Positions 31,993 through 44,430 of a DNA stretch of 64,000 nucleotides are shown here, piece after piece (positions within the stretch are counted from its first letter, which is position 1; every line of letters starts with the position of its first letter). Where the stretch lies: assembly GCA_023055425.1 (NCBI GenBank), contig JALGPY010000009.1, positions 16,929,775 to 16,993,774 on the forward strand, read 5' to 3'. The DNA is from Linanthus parryae (taxonomy: Eukaryota > Streptophyta > Magnoliopsida > Ericales > Polemoniaceae). The position numbers and the translations under genes were made by a program. The notes below the pieces were generated by a model that ran no database searches, was not told the DNA's origin, and saw only the letters and a program-made list of their open reading frames with translations.

Positions 31993-33668
31993 TGATAACT
32001 CCCTTTTAGGAGTTATTCTTATACTTCCATATTACTTGTAATAGGCCTATTTCACATGATTTATATGTTATATGTGCGTTAATATGTGGAATTTGACTAT
32101 TTCTAAGCCTAAGAGTGAAAAGTTGTGTTTCTAGCTTATTTGTGCATGTTTTCTCTCATATTTGCTATGATAATTGCACGGTTTGTTTAGTGTTGTGTAT
32201 CTCAGGTAAAATAGGTGCAATGGATCTTATGAGATGCTTGGATATGCTAGGAATGGAGCTAGATGAAGAGGAGAAAAGGAGACGCACAAACAAAGCAAAG
32301 TTGGAAAAGTCACACAGGACCAGCCTGCCCTCTTTTCGATTCCCAGGAAAATATACAAAGAATTTTGAAGCAAGGCTTGCGGCATTCGAAAGTAGACATC
32401 CGTAGCTTTCCAACGATATATGGTAGGCTCGAAGACGAGTCCGTATGAGGGAGATACAGCCCGCGCAAAATTAGCAAATAATTCTGTCCGGGAATTACAA
32501 AGTGGAGGGGCTGAAGTGCAATTTCGGCTAGTTTTCATTAAGAAGCGTGCCCAGCTGGTAAAAAACGCAGAGGACGACCTAAAAACGGATGATTCACGTA
32601 CGGGAGCCATTGGAGAGCACCTAGGAGTTTGGGGATTGCACGGATTCGCCAAAGCTTTGGCGATTTCATCGTTTGATTCTTCTCTTACCCTCTTTTTATC
32701 ATTCTATGGAGAATACTTGTGATTTTGGCATAACAATGAGTAGCTAATTTCTTTTTTAGGCTCTATGGAGAGCCTAGGGTTATGACTTAGACTTATTTTC
32801 CGGATTTTATTGATTGATTCATGCGTTTGATCCAATTAATGTTTATTATTCTTCATCTTGTATTGTGAATCCGTAAGCTAAGGCTATTGACACGTGTTAG
32901 TGATGAATGGAATGACCAAGTTAGATGAAGATGATGAACTAGTTGAATTCATAGCTTAATGTTACAAACTAATTGATTGAAAATCATGATCTAGGCTTAA
33001 TTCTTAGCAACAAGGGAGTCGCGAACCGGAGTTGTTAGTGAACTAGGTGGGTGCTCGACAGAGACTTAACCCGGTTACGAATAAGATCATGTTTTTATTC
33101 CCGAATCATTGAGACCGATAGGTGAGATGAATAGGAGTAGTCATGTGTGGGTAGATTCGGTTGAACTAGTTAGGTGAGTGAATCGGTGGACCGACAGGAC
33201 CCGGTGAACAAAGTTGACTAGCCAGCTAGAACGTAACGGTAGATGGAGGTGGACCGACAGGACCCAAAGTAAATTGTTACGTAAAATTACATGAGATCGA
33301 CAGAAGATTGTAAGTGCTATTACCCGGCATAATCAGTTAGTGCGTAATGTGTTTCAATACAAATTCCGGAACTGTCTAAAGACCCTAGGTGATTCATAGA
33401 TCGCCTAGTTTTCTCCATACTTTGATTAAATTCTCTTAATTGAAAAATACAAAAATATTGTCTCTACATTCATTTTATTTAGTCGCTTGTTTGTGGGCGA
33501 CGAACATTCAAACTCAAACCACTTCTTACTGGTTACTTAGGTATCTTCTAATTGATTCTTAATTAGCTAGTAGTCGTCTATTTCCCTTGGGTTCGATACT
33601 CGGAGTCGTAACATACTCCACTTACTACTTGACCGTGCACTTGCGTACACACATAAGAAATCGTGTCA
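31993..33668 (+). repeat. 3' LTR of element C
   Basis: 1676 bp, same length as the 5' copy. It ends CGTGTCA and is followed by the right target duplication GGGTT at 33669-33673. Confidence 0.93.
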
Positions 33669-33803
33669 GGGTTTCACAGTGAAGCGAACAATGTAGCTCA
33701 TGTCCTGGCTACAAGAGCAAAATGAAGAGTATTCTCAGAGCAGTGGGTTGATACTAATTCAATTTGGTTGCAAAATATTTGTTACTTTGATGTAAACATG
33801 TAA
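33669..33803 (+). pseudogene. LINE 1 ORF2, end of RNase H and C-terminus
   Basis: Continues the LINE interrupted at 9694. One frame gives HSEANNVAHVLA, a typical end of the plant LINE RNase H domain, then a TGA and a short tail rich in Trp and Asn to a TAA at 33801-33803. The frame at the junction is off by one relative to the part before element C, so a further small indel is present. Copia element E begins at 33799 and overlaps the last few bases. Confidence 0.7.
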
Positions 33804-34280
33804 GATTAATTTGGATCTCATACAAGAAATTAAAACATCGCTAATAAATTACGATAGTTATAAGACATACTGTTTGATCCAGCCATCATCGTAGTCATCG
33901 AATCTCCACAATTTTGGAAGAGCTAGAGCGCCGGATCTTCCCCTCCTACTCCCACTCTTGTTGTTTTTCGATAGGGCTAACAATCCCCCAGCTCGTCTTA
34001 TTTATAAGAGCTCGCTAGGGTTTTTGGGAGTGGAGAGGGGACCGAGCCTAATAATAATAAACAGTCATTGGGTCCTCCTATCAAGGAGCCCGATGACCAA
34101 TCAGCCCACACTTTCATACCACACTAAACAATGACACTAAGATGCACCATGGCCCAAACACAGGATCACTAACGTATTGGGCTCGTACCGGTGAATTACT
34201 TGAACCACTTTCAACCTGTTTTATAAATACTGAAAGACAATTATTGGCAGCCCAAATAATTTAAAACAATTTTTTTTACA
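33799..34280 (-). repeat. 3' LTR of copia element E
   Basis: 482 bp. On the minus strand a TATAAATA (33999-34006) sits in the palindrome-like GAGCTCTTATAAATAAGACGAGC region. The next bases to the right (TTCTCCCACTT) are the complement of a purine tract. Confidence 0.9.
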
Positions 34281-34291
34281 TTCTCCCACTT
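34281..34291 (-). promoter_or_regulatory. Polypurine tract of copia element E
   Basis: On the minus strand AAGTGGGAGAA directly precedes the 3' LTR. Confidence 0.65.
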
Positions 34292-34926
34292 CGGCAACAA
34301 TAATTGGGGATTTGAAAAAAGTATTTGTTTTTATAAAAAGACTCTCGGGTTAAACAAATGAGTGGCCATAAACATGGTTGAAGCAAATTTTATCTTAGCA
34401 CAGGATCTCGTTCAACAATCATATAAGAACTGAACTATAGAGGAAATTATGTTATTCCTCAACATAAGACCTTCCATAATTTCAAATTACAACATGTTGC
34501 CAACATAAATCCCAAGGTGTGGTAAAGAGCAGTGTAGAATATATGCACATGTGATCCAATAATATACCATGCAAATTCTACATCAGGTCCTACATGACCA
34601 TTGAAGGTCACACACAGGAATATATCCCATCACACTTCCAAAAGGAAGCTAACACATCTATAAACCGAGACACCATGTTTTTATACCAAAGAACTCATGT
34701 ATTAAACCAAGACACTAGTTACCATGGATCCATCAACACTTCAGAATCGAAGCAATATTTTCATCTCGAAACAGCTTAACCTGCATAAACTCAATGCAAA
34801 AAGAGCACAACTTGCAATAATGATATAAAATTCGCATAAAACAAGACCAAGAATGTGATTGACTTTGATAAAACCATCAAATAATATTATCTCAGGGTTT
34901 TTAATAAAGAGTTACATAAACTCCCA

Positions 34927-35968
34927 CTAACCAAACACATCTAATGAATCAACTAAGTTCATACGCTCAACATGGTTAGCAAACTCTACAGGCCTGAGCC
35001 CTTTTGTAAGTGGATTAGCTTCTGCAGTACCAATGTGCTCATAGACTACTTTCTTGGATCCAACCCAATGGCCATGGCTTGGATTAGAAGAATATCTACC
35101 CAACACACTAGTAGCATAAGTTATATCAGGTCTAATGCAAACATCAGCATAGATAAGACTACCAACAACACTTGCATAAGGGACAATTTCCATAGACCGT
35201 CTTTGAATCTCATCTAGTGGACATTGGGTGTTATTGAGTTTATTCCCTTTAGAAATAGGTTCAATACCAGGTTTACAATTTTTCATGCCAAATCTCGTGA
35301 GGGCACGATCAATGTAAGCTCTCTGGGAAAACCCCAAAAGTTTCCTACGTCGATCTATCTTAATTTCAATGCCCACCACAAAAGAGGCCACACCAAGGTC
35401 TTTCATATCAAAGCTATCATACAACATTTTCTTGACTTCATACAATAATCCCAAATCACTACTGGCAAGCAATATGTCATCCACACATAAAATCAAGAAA
35501 ATAAACGTGCTCCACTGATCTTAGGATATATGCAAGAAGCAACTGTATTCTCAATGAAACCAAGAGATACCAGTACCTGGTGAAACTTTAAGTGACATTG
35601 AATTGAGGCTTGCTTAAGGCAATAAATAAACTTCTTTAACCTGCAGACTAAAGTTTCAGTTCCAGTTGATACAAACCCCTCGGGTTGCTTCATATACACC
35701 TCCTCATAGAGATCACCATTCAAGAAGGCTGTTTTCACATCCATTTGGTGAAGTTCTAAGTCAAAATGTGCAGTTAATGCCATAATAATGCGAAAAGCAT
35801 CCTTTGAGGAAACAGGGGAAAGGTTTCAGTGTAATAAACACCCTCTTTTTGAGTAAAACCCTTCGCCACAATCCTAGCTTTAAACCTTTCAATATTCCCC
35901 TTGGAATCTTTCTTGGTCTTGAAAATCCATTTTACACCCAATGGATTTAGAACCCTTAGGAAGCTCAA
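34927..35968 (-). pseudogene. Copia reverse transcriptase remnant (element E)
   Basis: Three overlapping frames on the minus strand. Motifs: VKWIFKTK and ARIVAKGFTQ near 35940-35870, MDVKTAFLNG near 35745-35715, then CVDDILLASS (the YVDD site with Cys for Tyr) near 35490-35460. The last part passes from HWVGSKK directly to ANPLTKGLRP, so the RNase H core is missing by deletion at about 35060-35030 and the ends are fused in frame. Not functional. Confidence 0.85.
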
Positions 35969-36264
35969 CTAACTCCCATAACTCATAATTAGAATTGAGT
36001 TCATTTTCTCCTTCATTGCTTCAATCCACTTATCAGCATGTACATTGATAATGACATCACTGTAACTTATGGGATCAACTATATCATGCTCTCCAAGATA
36101 AAGAAGATCCTCGGAAGTTGTAGGTCTCCTTACCCTTTCAGATCTACGCACATGGGGTGGATTTTGTTGAACATTCTCACCTTGAGGTGGTAAGTCAACA
36201 GGGATAACTGGGGCATCCATCACTCCATCCATTGTCTCTAAAATTGGAGCACTTGACTTTTCTA

Positions 36265-37330
36265 TCACAATTGGCAACGACACAAAAGGTGGTTCATCAT
36301 TAGACACTTCAGACTGGATAGTAGGGGAAGCATAATCACCCACATTGTCTTCACAGAATTTCGCATTACCAGATTCAACAATCTTGTCCCATGACCAAGA
36401 CGATAGAAACGATACCCCTTTGACCCCTCTGGGTACCCTACAAAATAGTAGCGACTGGTTCTAGCACCCAACTTGGATTCGGCAGGATTATAGAGTTTAA
36501 CTTCAGTAGGGCAGCCCCATACACGAAAATGGTTTAAGCTGGGTATTCTTTCAATCCGCAACTCAAAAGGTGTTTTAGGAACATATTTTGATGGTACACG
36601 CTTTAGGATAAACATGGCAGTCAGGATGGCTTCGCCCCAAAGAGACTCGGGTAATTTGGATAAGCTCAACATAAACCTCATCATCTCATCTAGAGTGAAA
36701 TTACGACGCTCAGCCACACCATTTTGTTCAGGGGTACCAGGCATAGCGTATTGGGCACCAATTCCACAGTTCTCTAAGAATTCAGCAAAAGGTCCCTTGT
36801 GTTGGCCAGCATCACCGTGCTTTCCACAATACTCACCCACAGACAGACCTCACAAATTTTAATCGCCTTTCTAATTTATTTTTCAACATAGGTCTTGAAA
36901 ATTTTGAATTTCTCTAAAGACTCTGACTTATGTTGAATCGGATAAACAAACCCATATCGAGAATAATCATCAATGAAGGTGATGACCTACTTTTTCCCAC
37001 AAAAAGTTGAAGAGAATGGCCCAGAAATATCAGTATGGATTATCTCTAAAAGGTTCATACTATGGGTGGATCCAAACTTCCTTATTTTGCCAACTTGTCT
37101 CTTATCCAATCGACACGAGGTTCACTCTCATCTTGTTGATCAAGTTTAGGAAGAATATTTTACTTAACCAATGTTTGAAATCTCTTATTAGAAATATGAG
37201 CAAGACTCCTATACCAAAGAACATGAGATTTGTCTTTACTTAAAGGTATGATTGTCCCACCACACCCGACGTTCAAGGAGAAAAGGAGGATATGATAGAT
37301 TCAAACGACTCAATCAATCACACAAGAATC
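36265..37330 (-). pseudogene. Copia integrase remnant (element E)
   Basis: On the minus strand, FIDDYSRYGF near 36985-36955 holds the first catalytic Asp. [13 protein letters not shown] near 36745-36705 holds the catalytic Glu. WGEAILTA and the HFRVWGCP block follow near 36640 and 36525. Stops and frame changes break it between 37330 and 36840. The section 36343-35969 downstream is the integrase-to-RT linker with a W-x-x-A-M motif. Confidence 0.82.
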
Positions 37331-37332
37331 CA

Positions 37333-37710
37333 CTACCAGCAAGAGATGACTTCAAAAAAAAGAAAAAACTCAAACTTATTATCACCAAAAGTCAACTTAT
37401 AACGAGAGCCATCGAGTTTTGACACGGAAAACAAAATATGTCTTATAGACGGTACATAAGCAATGTCTATCTCTATGTCCCCAAAATAGCGTGAATGATA
37501 CACCATATTCACACTCTCAGACTTGGATCTCCTGCGCCCATTTTTCGCTTGAGCACAAAGGTCAATAAACTCATTCAATGACCAAGACTCCTTATGGACA
37601 ATGTAAGTGTTTTTGAGGTTATCAAACAACTGAGGAAGAGAATCAAGGGCTTGGAGGACCGGAAAGGTGTCGCCAATGGGGACTTTGAAGTTGGTCAACT
37701 TGTTTGCCAT
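37333..37710 (-). pseudogene. Copia Gag fused to pre-integrase fragment (element E)
   Basis: The frame reads a Gag end (LPQLFDNLKN, WSLNEFIDLC) and then, without zinc knuckle or protease, a pre-integrase motif (SIRHILFSVSKLDG). The join implies an internal deletion of the CCHC and DTGA-type protease region that kept the frame open. Confidence 0.72.
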
Positions 37711-39021
37711 TCACAGCATCCTCATAAGATGGGTCCTAACCACACTCACCACATCGTACCTCATTATATAAAAAGTCTCCAATAGCTCACCAGTTTCAAC
37801 TTTTCATATTCCTAAAATTTATTTCCAATTGCATCTAGAAGTTTCTTGACATTTGTCTCAATCAGAACCACACTCTGAAAACTCTCCGGTATAGACTTCT
37901 TTATGATCATAATGCTAAGCCTATTAGCTCTATCCTATTTATGGTAATAGGGCTTCTGTTCAACAGTATTATTGTAAGTAAGTTGAGCGGACTCATTATC
38001 AATGAGGGCAATGTCTAAATTAGCAAATCACAAGGCTAACTCAACATCACGTTTTCACCTCTTGAAGTTATTAGCTAAGACAGTCTCAATAGCACTAATC
38101 TGATTATTAACAACAATATTGCTAACAGCTGCAATAAGAATTCAATTCGGTTTTAATGTTAACAATTCATGGGTATTCACAAGAATATGCCAAATATAAA
38201 CCAAGCAATATTCTCCATGATCATACAATGCGTCATCATATAAACACCTTTGGGTAGAATATATTTGACACATCCAAGACCACAACCAAGACATTCAGTA
38301 AGAACAATTCCTCAAAAGAACTGAATTCCTTTGGGTAAATAGCCTCCTTTGGAATCAAAATTATATCCCCTTACTGATGACTCACACTACTTCCAAAATT
38401 GATATATTTAATTGATCCCCTTTGAGTAGGTAATTAAGTACATAAATTCAAGAGAAGCAACCCAGAATCCTTTATCAAAACATCTTGATTTTATACATAT
38501 AGACCACTTTGGTAGTCCCATATCCATACATCTAAATAATTCAACTGGGGCAAAGATATTAACAAATACCCAATATTGTCACTATGATGAAAAAGCTAAC
38601 CCATCTACCCTTCCTAATGCAAATTCGGACAAAAGAAAATGTCTACTAAAATTTTATATTGCTTAGTGCTTTCGGGTTTCTTTACGCACATGCGTTTCTA
38701 GTGATTCAAAAGAAGAACAGAACAACAGGTAAACAGTTTCTACTTAGAACAACGATTCCAATTAATTAATAAATTAATTGTCAACACTGAAAATAGAAGT
38801 ACACTAGTAAACAACAATGGGGCAAGTACTACACTCGGACGCAAAACGAAAAGAAAATGGCACCAAGTGGGACAAGTAAAGAAAAAATAATAACACATCT
38901 ATCAGAGTATTGTCCACATGTGTTCTTTTCTCCCTTATTGAATAAGGTTCCTACTTCATGAATCTGGAGGAGGAATCAGTAGAATACTAACTTGTACTTA
39001 TTTACATTATGATGCCAAATT
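37711..39021 (-). other. Element E 5' internal region, decayed
   Basis: Minus-strand upstream part of gag and leader, AT-rich, with no frame I can support. F is inserted beyond it. Confidence 0.5.
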
Positions 39022-39038
39022 ACCAGTAGTACTATAGT

Positions 39039-39930
39039 TTTTTTTTTCTCGGAAACTGAAGCTTTCATTAAAAGAAGGCTATCACAGCCAATACAAACCA
39101 GAAAATATCTGGTAAGCAAAAACAGAGTGGTACACCCCACCAACTCTGAAAAGTCACACTCTAAAAAAGAGCAAAAAAGAAAAAGAAAAAGGTACACTGA
39201 TCATTCCAATACATCTTGAAAGTTGAATACCATCATGATACCGCGTGCAGACTATTGAGTTTCCCGATACAGAAAAGAGGAAGCAACCAGATACACCGGA
39301 AGCACCTTCAGCCGCTTGTACCATCACCGGAAAAACTCACAACATCCATGAAAGAACCTCCAAAACATCAGCAGACATGGACCTCCAAAGAAACAGATAT
39401 GTAAAACGCCTCCAATAGGATTTCTTGCTGAAATTTCAGAGATTTAAAACTTGTAAAATCCATCCATAAAAGATAAACTGATCAGGCCTGAGAGAATGGA
39501 GGATGGGCATAGAAGTGCCGGAGAGAATGGAGAAGATAGTCACCGCGAGCACCACATCACCTCCGGTAGTGACATATCCCATCCTCCAAAGAAAAGCCCT
39601 CCGATGAAGCCGAAATCCCAGATCTGTAAGGGAAAGAACAAAAACACAGGAACAAAACAAAAACAGAGAAAAGAAAAAGAAAAAAGAAAAAAGGGGGGGA
39701 TCGCCGCCGCCAGGAGGAGCGACGGCGGCGAGCCCGGAGACTAGACCAGCGGAGGTCTCAGCGACCGGATTGGGTTAACAGAAGGAGAGTTTGATGAAGA
39801 GAAGAAGAAGAAGAACTTGCTGAACTTGATAGAAAAACCCACAAAATGGGGTACTCTCTCTCTCTAACATTCTCTCACTAGAGAAAGCAGAGAACTACAA
39901 GTTACAGTTACATCGGGGATTTGAATATGC
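39039..39930 (-). mobile_element. LINE-derived insertion F inside copia element E
   Basis: A poly-T start (39038-39047) means a poly-A tail on the minus strand. A 17-bp duplication ACCAGTAGTACTATAGT (39022-39038 and 39931-39947) flanks it, which is the mark of LINE-type retroposition. The minus-strand 5' part is rich in CT repeats and CCGCCG-type sequence like plant LINE leaders. The 3' part (GCTGTGATAGCCTTC...TTTAATGAAAGC) resembles plant LINE tails. No RT or endonuclease is present, so it is a deletion derivative or a non-autonomous family. Confidence 0.75.
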
Positions 39931-40276
39931 ACCAGTAGTACTATAGTGGTACAACTCAAAAGGGAGTACCAACATTAACGCTTTCTCTAATCATGTGCGA
40001 CGCACTTCTATATAGAAAAAAAGTTGTGATCATTTTTTTTAAGAACTAATTAATTCTCCATGAATATGCAAAATTTCTTGTTGGCAACTAACATAGAATT
40101 CTTGTCTTGTTTGTCGGCCACCGTACTGAAATACAACCATTATATCATTTGGCCACGCACAAAGGTATGAAGAGAGATATAACAGTTTCCTCCAACCAAT
40201 TTTTTGTTTGACGAAACAACAAACACCAACGAGAAGGAAAAAATAGAATACTAGGGTTTTAATTTCTTGTAAGTAG

Positions 40277-40288
40277 GCTCTGATACCA
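40277..40288 (-). promoter_or_regulatory. Primer binding site, initiator tRNA-Met type (element E)
   Basis: The minus strand reads TGGTATCAGAGC two bases after the 5' LTR, the standard plant copia primer site. Confidence 0.9.
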
Positions 40289-40290
40289 CA

Positions 40291-40772
40291 TGTAAGATTA
40301 ATTTGGATCTCATACAAGAATTTAAAACACCGCTAATTAATTACGATAGTTATAAGACGTACCGTTTGATCCAGCCATCATCGTAGTCATTGAATCTCCA
40401 CAATTTTGGAAGAGCTAGAGCGCCGGAGCTTCCCCTCCTACTCCTACTCTTGTTGTTTTTCGATAGGGCTAACAATCCCCCAGCTAGTCTTATTTATAAG
40501 AGCTGGCTAGGGTTTTTGGGAGTGGAGAGGGGACCAGGCCTAATAATAATAAACAGTCATCGGGTCCTCCTATCAAGGAGCCTGATGACCAATCAGCCCA
40601 CACTTTCATACCACACTAAGCAAATGACACTAAGATGCACCATGGCCCAAACACAGAATCACTAACGTATTGGGCTCGTACCGGTGAATTACTTGAACCA
40701 CTTTCAACCTGTTTTATAAATACTGAAAGACAATTATTGGTAGCCCAAATAATTTTAAAAAAATTTCTTACA
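40291..40772 (-). repeat. 5' LTR of copia element E
   Basis: 482 bp, with the TATAAATA box on the minus strand at 40491-40498. The AAACA duplication follows at 40773-40777. Confidence 0.9.
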
Positions 40773-40777
40773 AAACA

Positions 40778-43130
40778 CACCTACTATTTGATTTATGGAA
40801 TTCTTTTTCCCCTTAAAAAACTATGGTCATTTGCTAAAATATATCGATAATTAATACTACTATTTTCTTAATTTTAAAATCTCTCAACCCTACTTTTGTA
40901 AATGATTTTAGACGCATTAGTTTGTGAAACGTCATTTACCATATTATTTCCAAAGTCATAGCTAATCGTTTAAAATTTGTCCTTCCAAATTTTATTTCTA
41001 AAAACCAATATGGCTTCATCCCTTCTAGGCTCATTCACCCAATAAATTGTTCACTCCGTTTTGAAATTAAATTTTCCCTATCCCCCTTGCTTTTGGTTCC
41101 CTTAAACTTGATTTGTCTAAGACTTTTGATAGACTTAGATGGGACTTTATTAGAGCTACCCTTCATCACTTTCATTTCCCTTCTTCCTTTATTAACCTTA
41201 TTATGGAATGTAATACTATTATTTCTTATTCTATCATTGTAAATGGTTATGTAACTATTATATTTAAACCCTCTAGAGGTCTTCGTCAAGGAAACCCTCT
41301 TTACCCCTTCTTCTTCATCCTGTGTCGGAAGCCCTTTCTAAATCGTTTGATTTTTCTTGTGCTAGTGGCCTCCTTAGTGGTTTCCCCGTAGGACCCTCTG
41401 AACCTGCTATTTCCCACCGCAGTTTGTGGACGATAGTATTATATTCTTTAAAATTACTCCAACTGTAGGCCCTATTATCTTGAACATTTTAGATTCCTTG
41501 TCTTCAATTTGGCCAGCGTATTAACTTTTCTAAATATTCTCTTACGGCCTCTCCCAACTACCCACCAAGTCTTCTTGATTATCTTATTAATACCCTCAAT
41601 ATGACCTCCACTGACCATTTAGTAAAGTACATCAGAGTCTTTTTTTAAATGACGCATCTGCTCTCGAAAGTTAAAATGGGTATTTTAATTGTAGATAAGA
41701 TCCTAAAAAAATGTGCGGCTTGGAATTGTATAATGCTTAATAGAGTTGGTAGAGCTACGATCATTAAATATGTTCTTACTATTTTTTTAGTTTACCACTT
41801 TTATATTACGCCTTTCTCTGCTAAACTTGCTAATACTATTACCTTTCTTTTAAATAATTTCCTCTGGTCTGGTAATCCTAACACAAAATCCTTACATCTT
41901 GTCTCTTGGAACACTCTTTGTCTGGACACTAAAAAATGTGGTTTAGGCTTTAGAAATATTAAAGCTTTCAATAATGCTATATTTAGCAAAATTTCTAAGA
42001 ATATTTTATCTAATAAGGATTCTTTAGTAACTTAATTTTTTAGAAGTAAATGCTGAGAGCGTAACTCTTTTTGGCTCCATAATGCTCCTCCCTCTGCATC
42101 ACCTGCCTGCATCACCTGCCTGGAAATCTATTGTCAAACGTAAGCAGTTTCTTTTAAAGGGTATTTCTTGGAGACTTGCTAATGGTTCTTCTATTTCCGT
42201 GGCTAAGGACCTATGGATCAAATATGTTCCTCCTGCTTCTATTGGAATTTTTCTTGAATCCTCTTATGCTACAAGAAGCAAATGGGTTAAAGACCACACC
42301 AAGATTAATGACTAAGGATATGCTACTTGGAATTGGCTTTTGATCAGCTCCATTTTTTCGGATTGGGTTGTTAGAATAATCTCTCTCTCCTCTCTTAAGA
42401 ATGATGAGTTTGATAACTTGTTTGGTTAGGAGAAAACAATGAATCTTTTTTGAAGAAACAATTGATCTTATCTTGTCCTTTTACCACAATCATCCATCTG
42501 CTCCCGTCTTAACCTTCCTCTTCACTTTACACAATGTAATTTTAGTATTTGGATCAAAAGTTAGATGAAGATTTCAAAATCCCAACCGCAACTCACTATT
42601 ACTTGGATTGCCATGTGTTGGATTGTGTGGAAAACCAAAAATGCAGTGATCTTCAACGGAATCAATGCTTCCACCACCAACTGCTACTTTCAAACTTCGG
42701 GGTTTATTCAACAACTTTATTCCACTTTTACTCATATTAATCACCATGAGATCATTTTGCAGTCCCTATATCAAGGAACATTTCAAGAAGGCCACGAGCT
42801 TATTCAGATCCTTCAATCAAAGGTAAATGGATCATTGAAGGCTCTCCTACTGCTGACTCCGACAAGACCACAACCAAAGTAGATCCATCTGCTGAGGAAC
42901 TTTTCAAGCTCTTGTCCGAGAAATAAGGGAAGAAACATGTAGCCTCGGTCTAGTTTGTTCTTGTAGTTTATGTTCTAATTTTCGGTTGGTTTCATCTCTT
43001 TTGTACTTGGACTTTTTAAACATGTTTTCTTCCGGTTGTTAGGATTATCATTTCCTTTCTCTTTTTTGTATGCATGATGTACTCTCCTCTTTGATGTTTA
43101 ATTGAAGTTCTCCATCATTTCCAAAAAAAA
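40778..43130 (+). pseudogene. LINE 2 (G) RT remnant with 3' end and poly-A
   Basis: A different, more decayed LINE. RT motifs: NDFRRISL near 40903, QYGFIPSR near 41010, LDLSKTFDR near 41106, GLRQGNPLYPFF near 41280 and FVDDSIIFF near 41427. The C-terminal region continues with a W-rich segment (42580-42640) to a stop near 42924, then a ~200-base 3' UTR ending in A8 at 43123-43130. The 5' end is truncated; I cannot tell where LINE 1's 3' end stops and this LINE begins, because copia E sits at the join. Many stops and frameshifts. Confidence 0.78.
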
Positions 43131-44335
43131 TATAAAATAATGGCACAATAACCATTATGAATTTGACGAAAGATATTAAAAGATAAAGTCAAAAAAGGAA
43201 CCAAACTGACATAAAGACAACTCTTGAAGAATGAGAGTACCATTCCTATCTGTCCATACTTAGATAGAATGATGAATAATATTGGAGTCCTAATCTTGTA
43301 CGTATGCTTCTTGAAATCAATCAAACGACACAAAATGAGATCGTTGATATGCTTGTATCAAATCATAAATCTCCCTCTTGTAACTATCGCCGCTTTCATT
43401 CATTTTTATAACAATCATCTTGAAATTCTTGTGTTTTCTATGTAATTCTATCGGGTCTTTTACAGTCTCTTATATAAATTTATTTCCAAAAGCAAAACTT
43501 GCTATTACCTACAATTATTTTTCTGTTGCGGATCATAAAGTCTTATTTTTCTGTTGCGGATCATAAAGTTTTATTTTTCATAATTTTGTTTTTTTACTTT
43601 CGAGCACACAGAATCTCCCAAATACGCAAATATATATCTCTCGCTGATGTAAAGCATGAACATAGAGGAGAAATTTAATTCCGTGTTTAACAAAACAATT
43701 GCAATATGGCAACTTGAAATCAAGAGGTGGTGAAATTCATATCTTCCAAATAACTAAGCTTGGAAAAATCTAAGTCAATCGTTGTGTTAGACAGGTTAAA
43801 AGATGTCATTTTAGACTTTGCGTGTTAACACTAATCATACGCATTTATTTCTCTGTCACTTTGGGTCGACCTGTTTTTAGCTGTTATGAGTTCTCGTCGG
43901 CTTAAACCCACTAGCGTCGTGTCAGAGTCGTGTCGTCGTGTCGGGTCCAATATTTCCAGCGTACGCAGTAACAATTGGAGATAAGATGGATATTGATTTC
44001 ATTACATGGTTGACAATGAAAAAAATACATGGGTAAATAAATAAGTCCCCTCTTTCTCTGGAGTAATTATTGCTTGCTCCAAGAGCAAATATGACGTGGT
44101 GCTCTGATCAATACATTACACGACACGTCAGAAACATGTAGGAAATCCACTTTTCACTCATTCATTCTCTTTCTTCCTGACGTGTCAGGTATGTCCAAAG
44201 CAAATCCACTTCATTTGCTTTAAGAGAAAACAAAAATTTCTTCTTCCTCTGTCCCTTCTCGTAGGTCAGAAACATGTAGGAAGAATTTTGATTTCAGAAA
44301 CTTGATTTGAAAGAAATATTAAATCAAGTTTATAT
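43131..44335. other. Unassigned intergenic stretch left of the MULE
   Basis: AT-rich with no supported gene. 43520-43570 repeats CTTATTTTTCTGTTGCGGATCAT twice in tandem. From 44256 a ~145-bp unit begins that is tandemly duplicated and continues on the far side of the MULE (49642-49743). Confidence 0.45.
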
Positions 44336-44344
44336 ATAAAATTT

Positions 44345-44430
44345 GGGTAAAAGACAAAAACCACCCCTTGAGTAGGGGGTATATACAAAAAACCCCTCGT
44401 GTTCGGGGATATACAAAGACCACCCCTGTC
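44345..44430 (+). repeat. Left terminal inverted repeat of MULE H
   Basis: Matches the reverse complement of 49553-49641 with a handful of mismatches and one-base indels. It carries the CACCCCTTGAGTA and GTTCGGGGATAT blocks. Confidence 0.9.

Larger units (their letters stand above)
9695..33668 (+). mobile_element. Athila-type Ty3/gypsy element C, deleted, hosting element D
   Basis: Two 1676-bp LTRs (9695-11370 and 31993-33668) flank the element, with GGGTT on both sides. After removal of D the element is about 10 kb. It has a tRNA-Asp-type primer site, a gag-protease gene, the post-pol double hairpin, 3' non-coding blocks and a terminal polypurine tract. RT, RNase H, integrase and ORF3 are absent, so it is non-autonomous. 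I count about 35 differences between its LTRs, roughly 2%, against three for D, which agrees with D being the later insertion. It sits in the RNase H coding region of LINE 1. Confidence 0.93.
33799..40772 (-). mobile_element. Ty1/copia element E (minus strand), degraded
   Basis: Two 482-bp LTRs (33799-34280, 40291-40772) of the form TGTAAGATTAA...TTACA are flanked by AAACA on both sides (33794-33798, 40773-40777). On the minus strand the order is 5' LTR (40291-40772), primer site, gag remnant, integrase, RT, polypurine tract, 3' LTR (33799-34280); integrase before RT is the copia order. About 20 differences between LTRs make it older than C or D. The protease and the RNase H core are deleted, and many stops are present. 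Confidence 0.92.

Noticed and set aside
43115..43333. Third LINE fragment on the minus strand
   Set aside because: A faint resemblance only; no RT motif could be confirmed.
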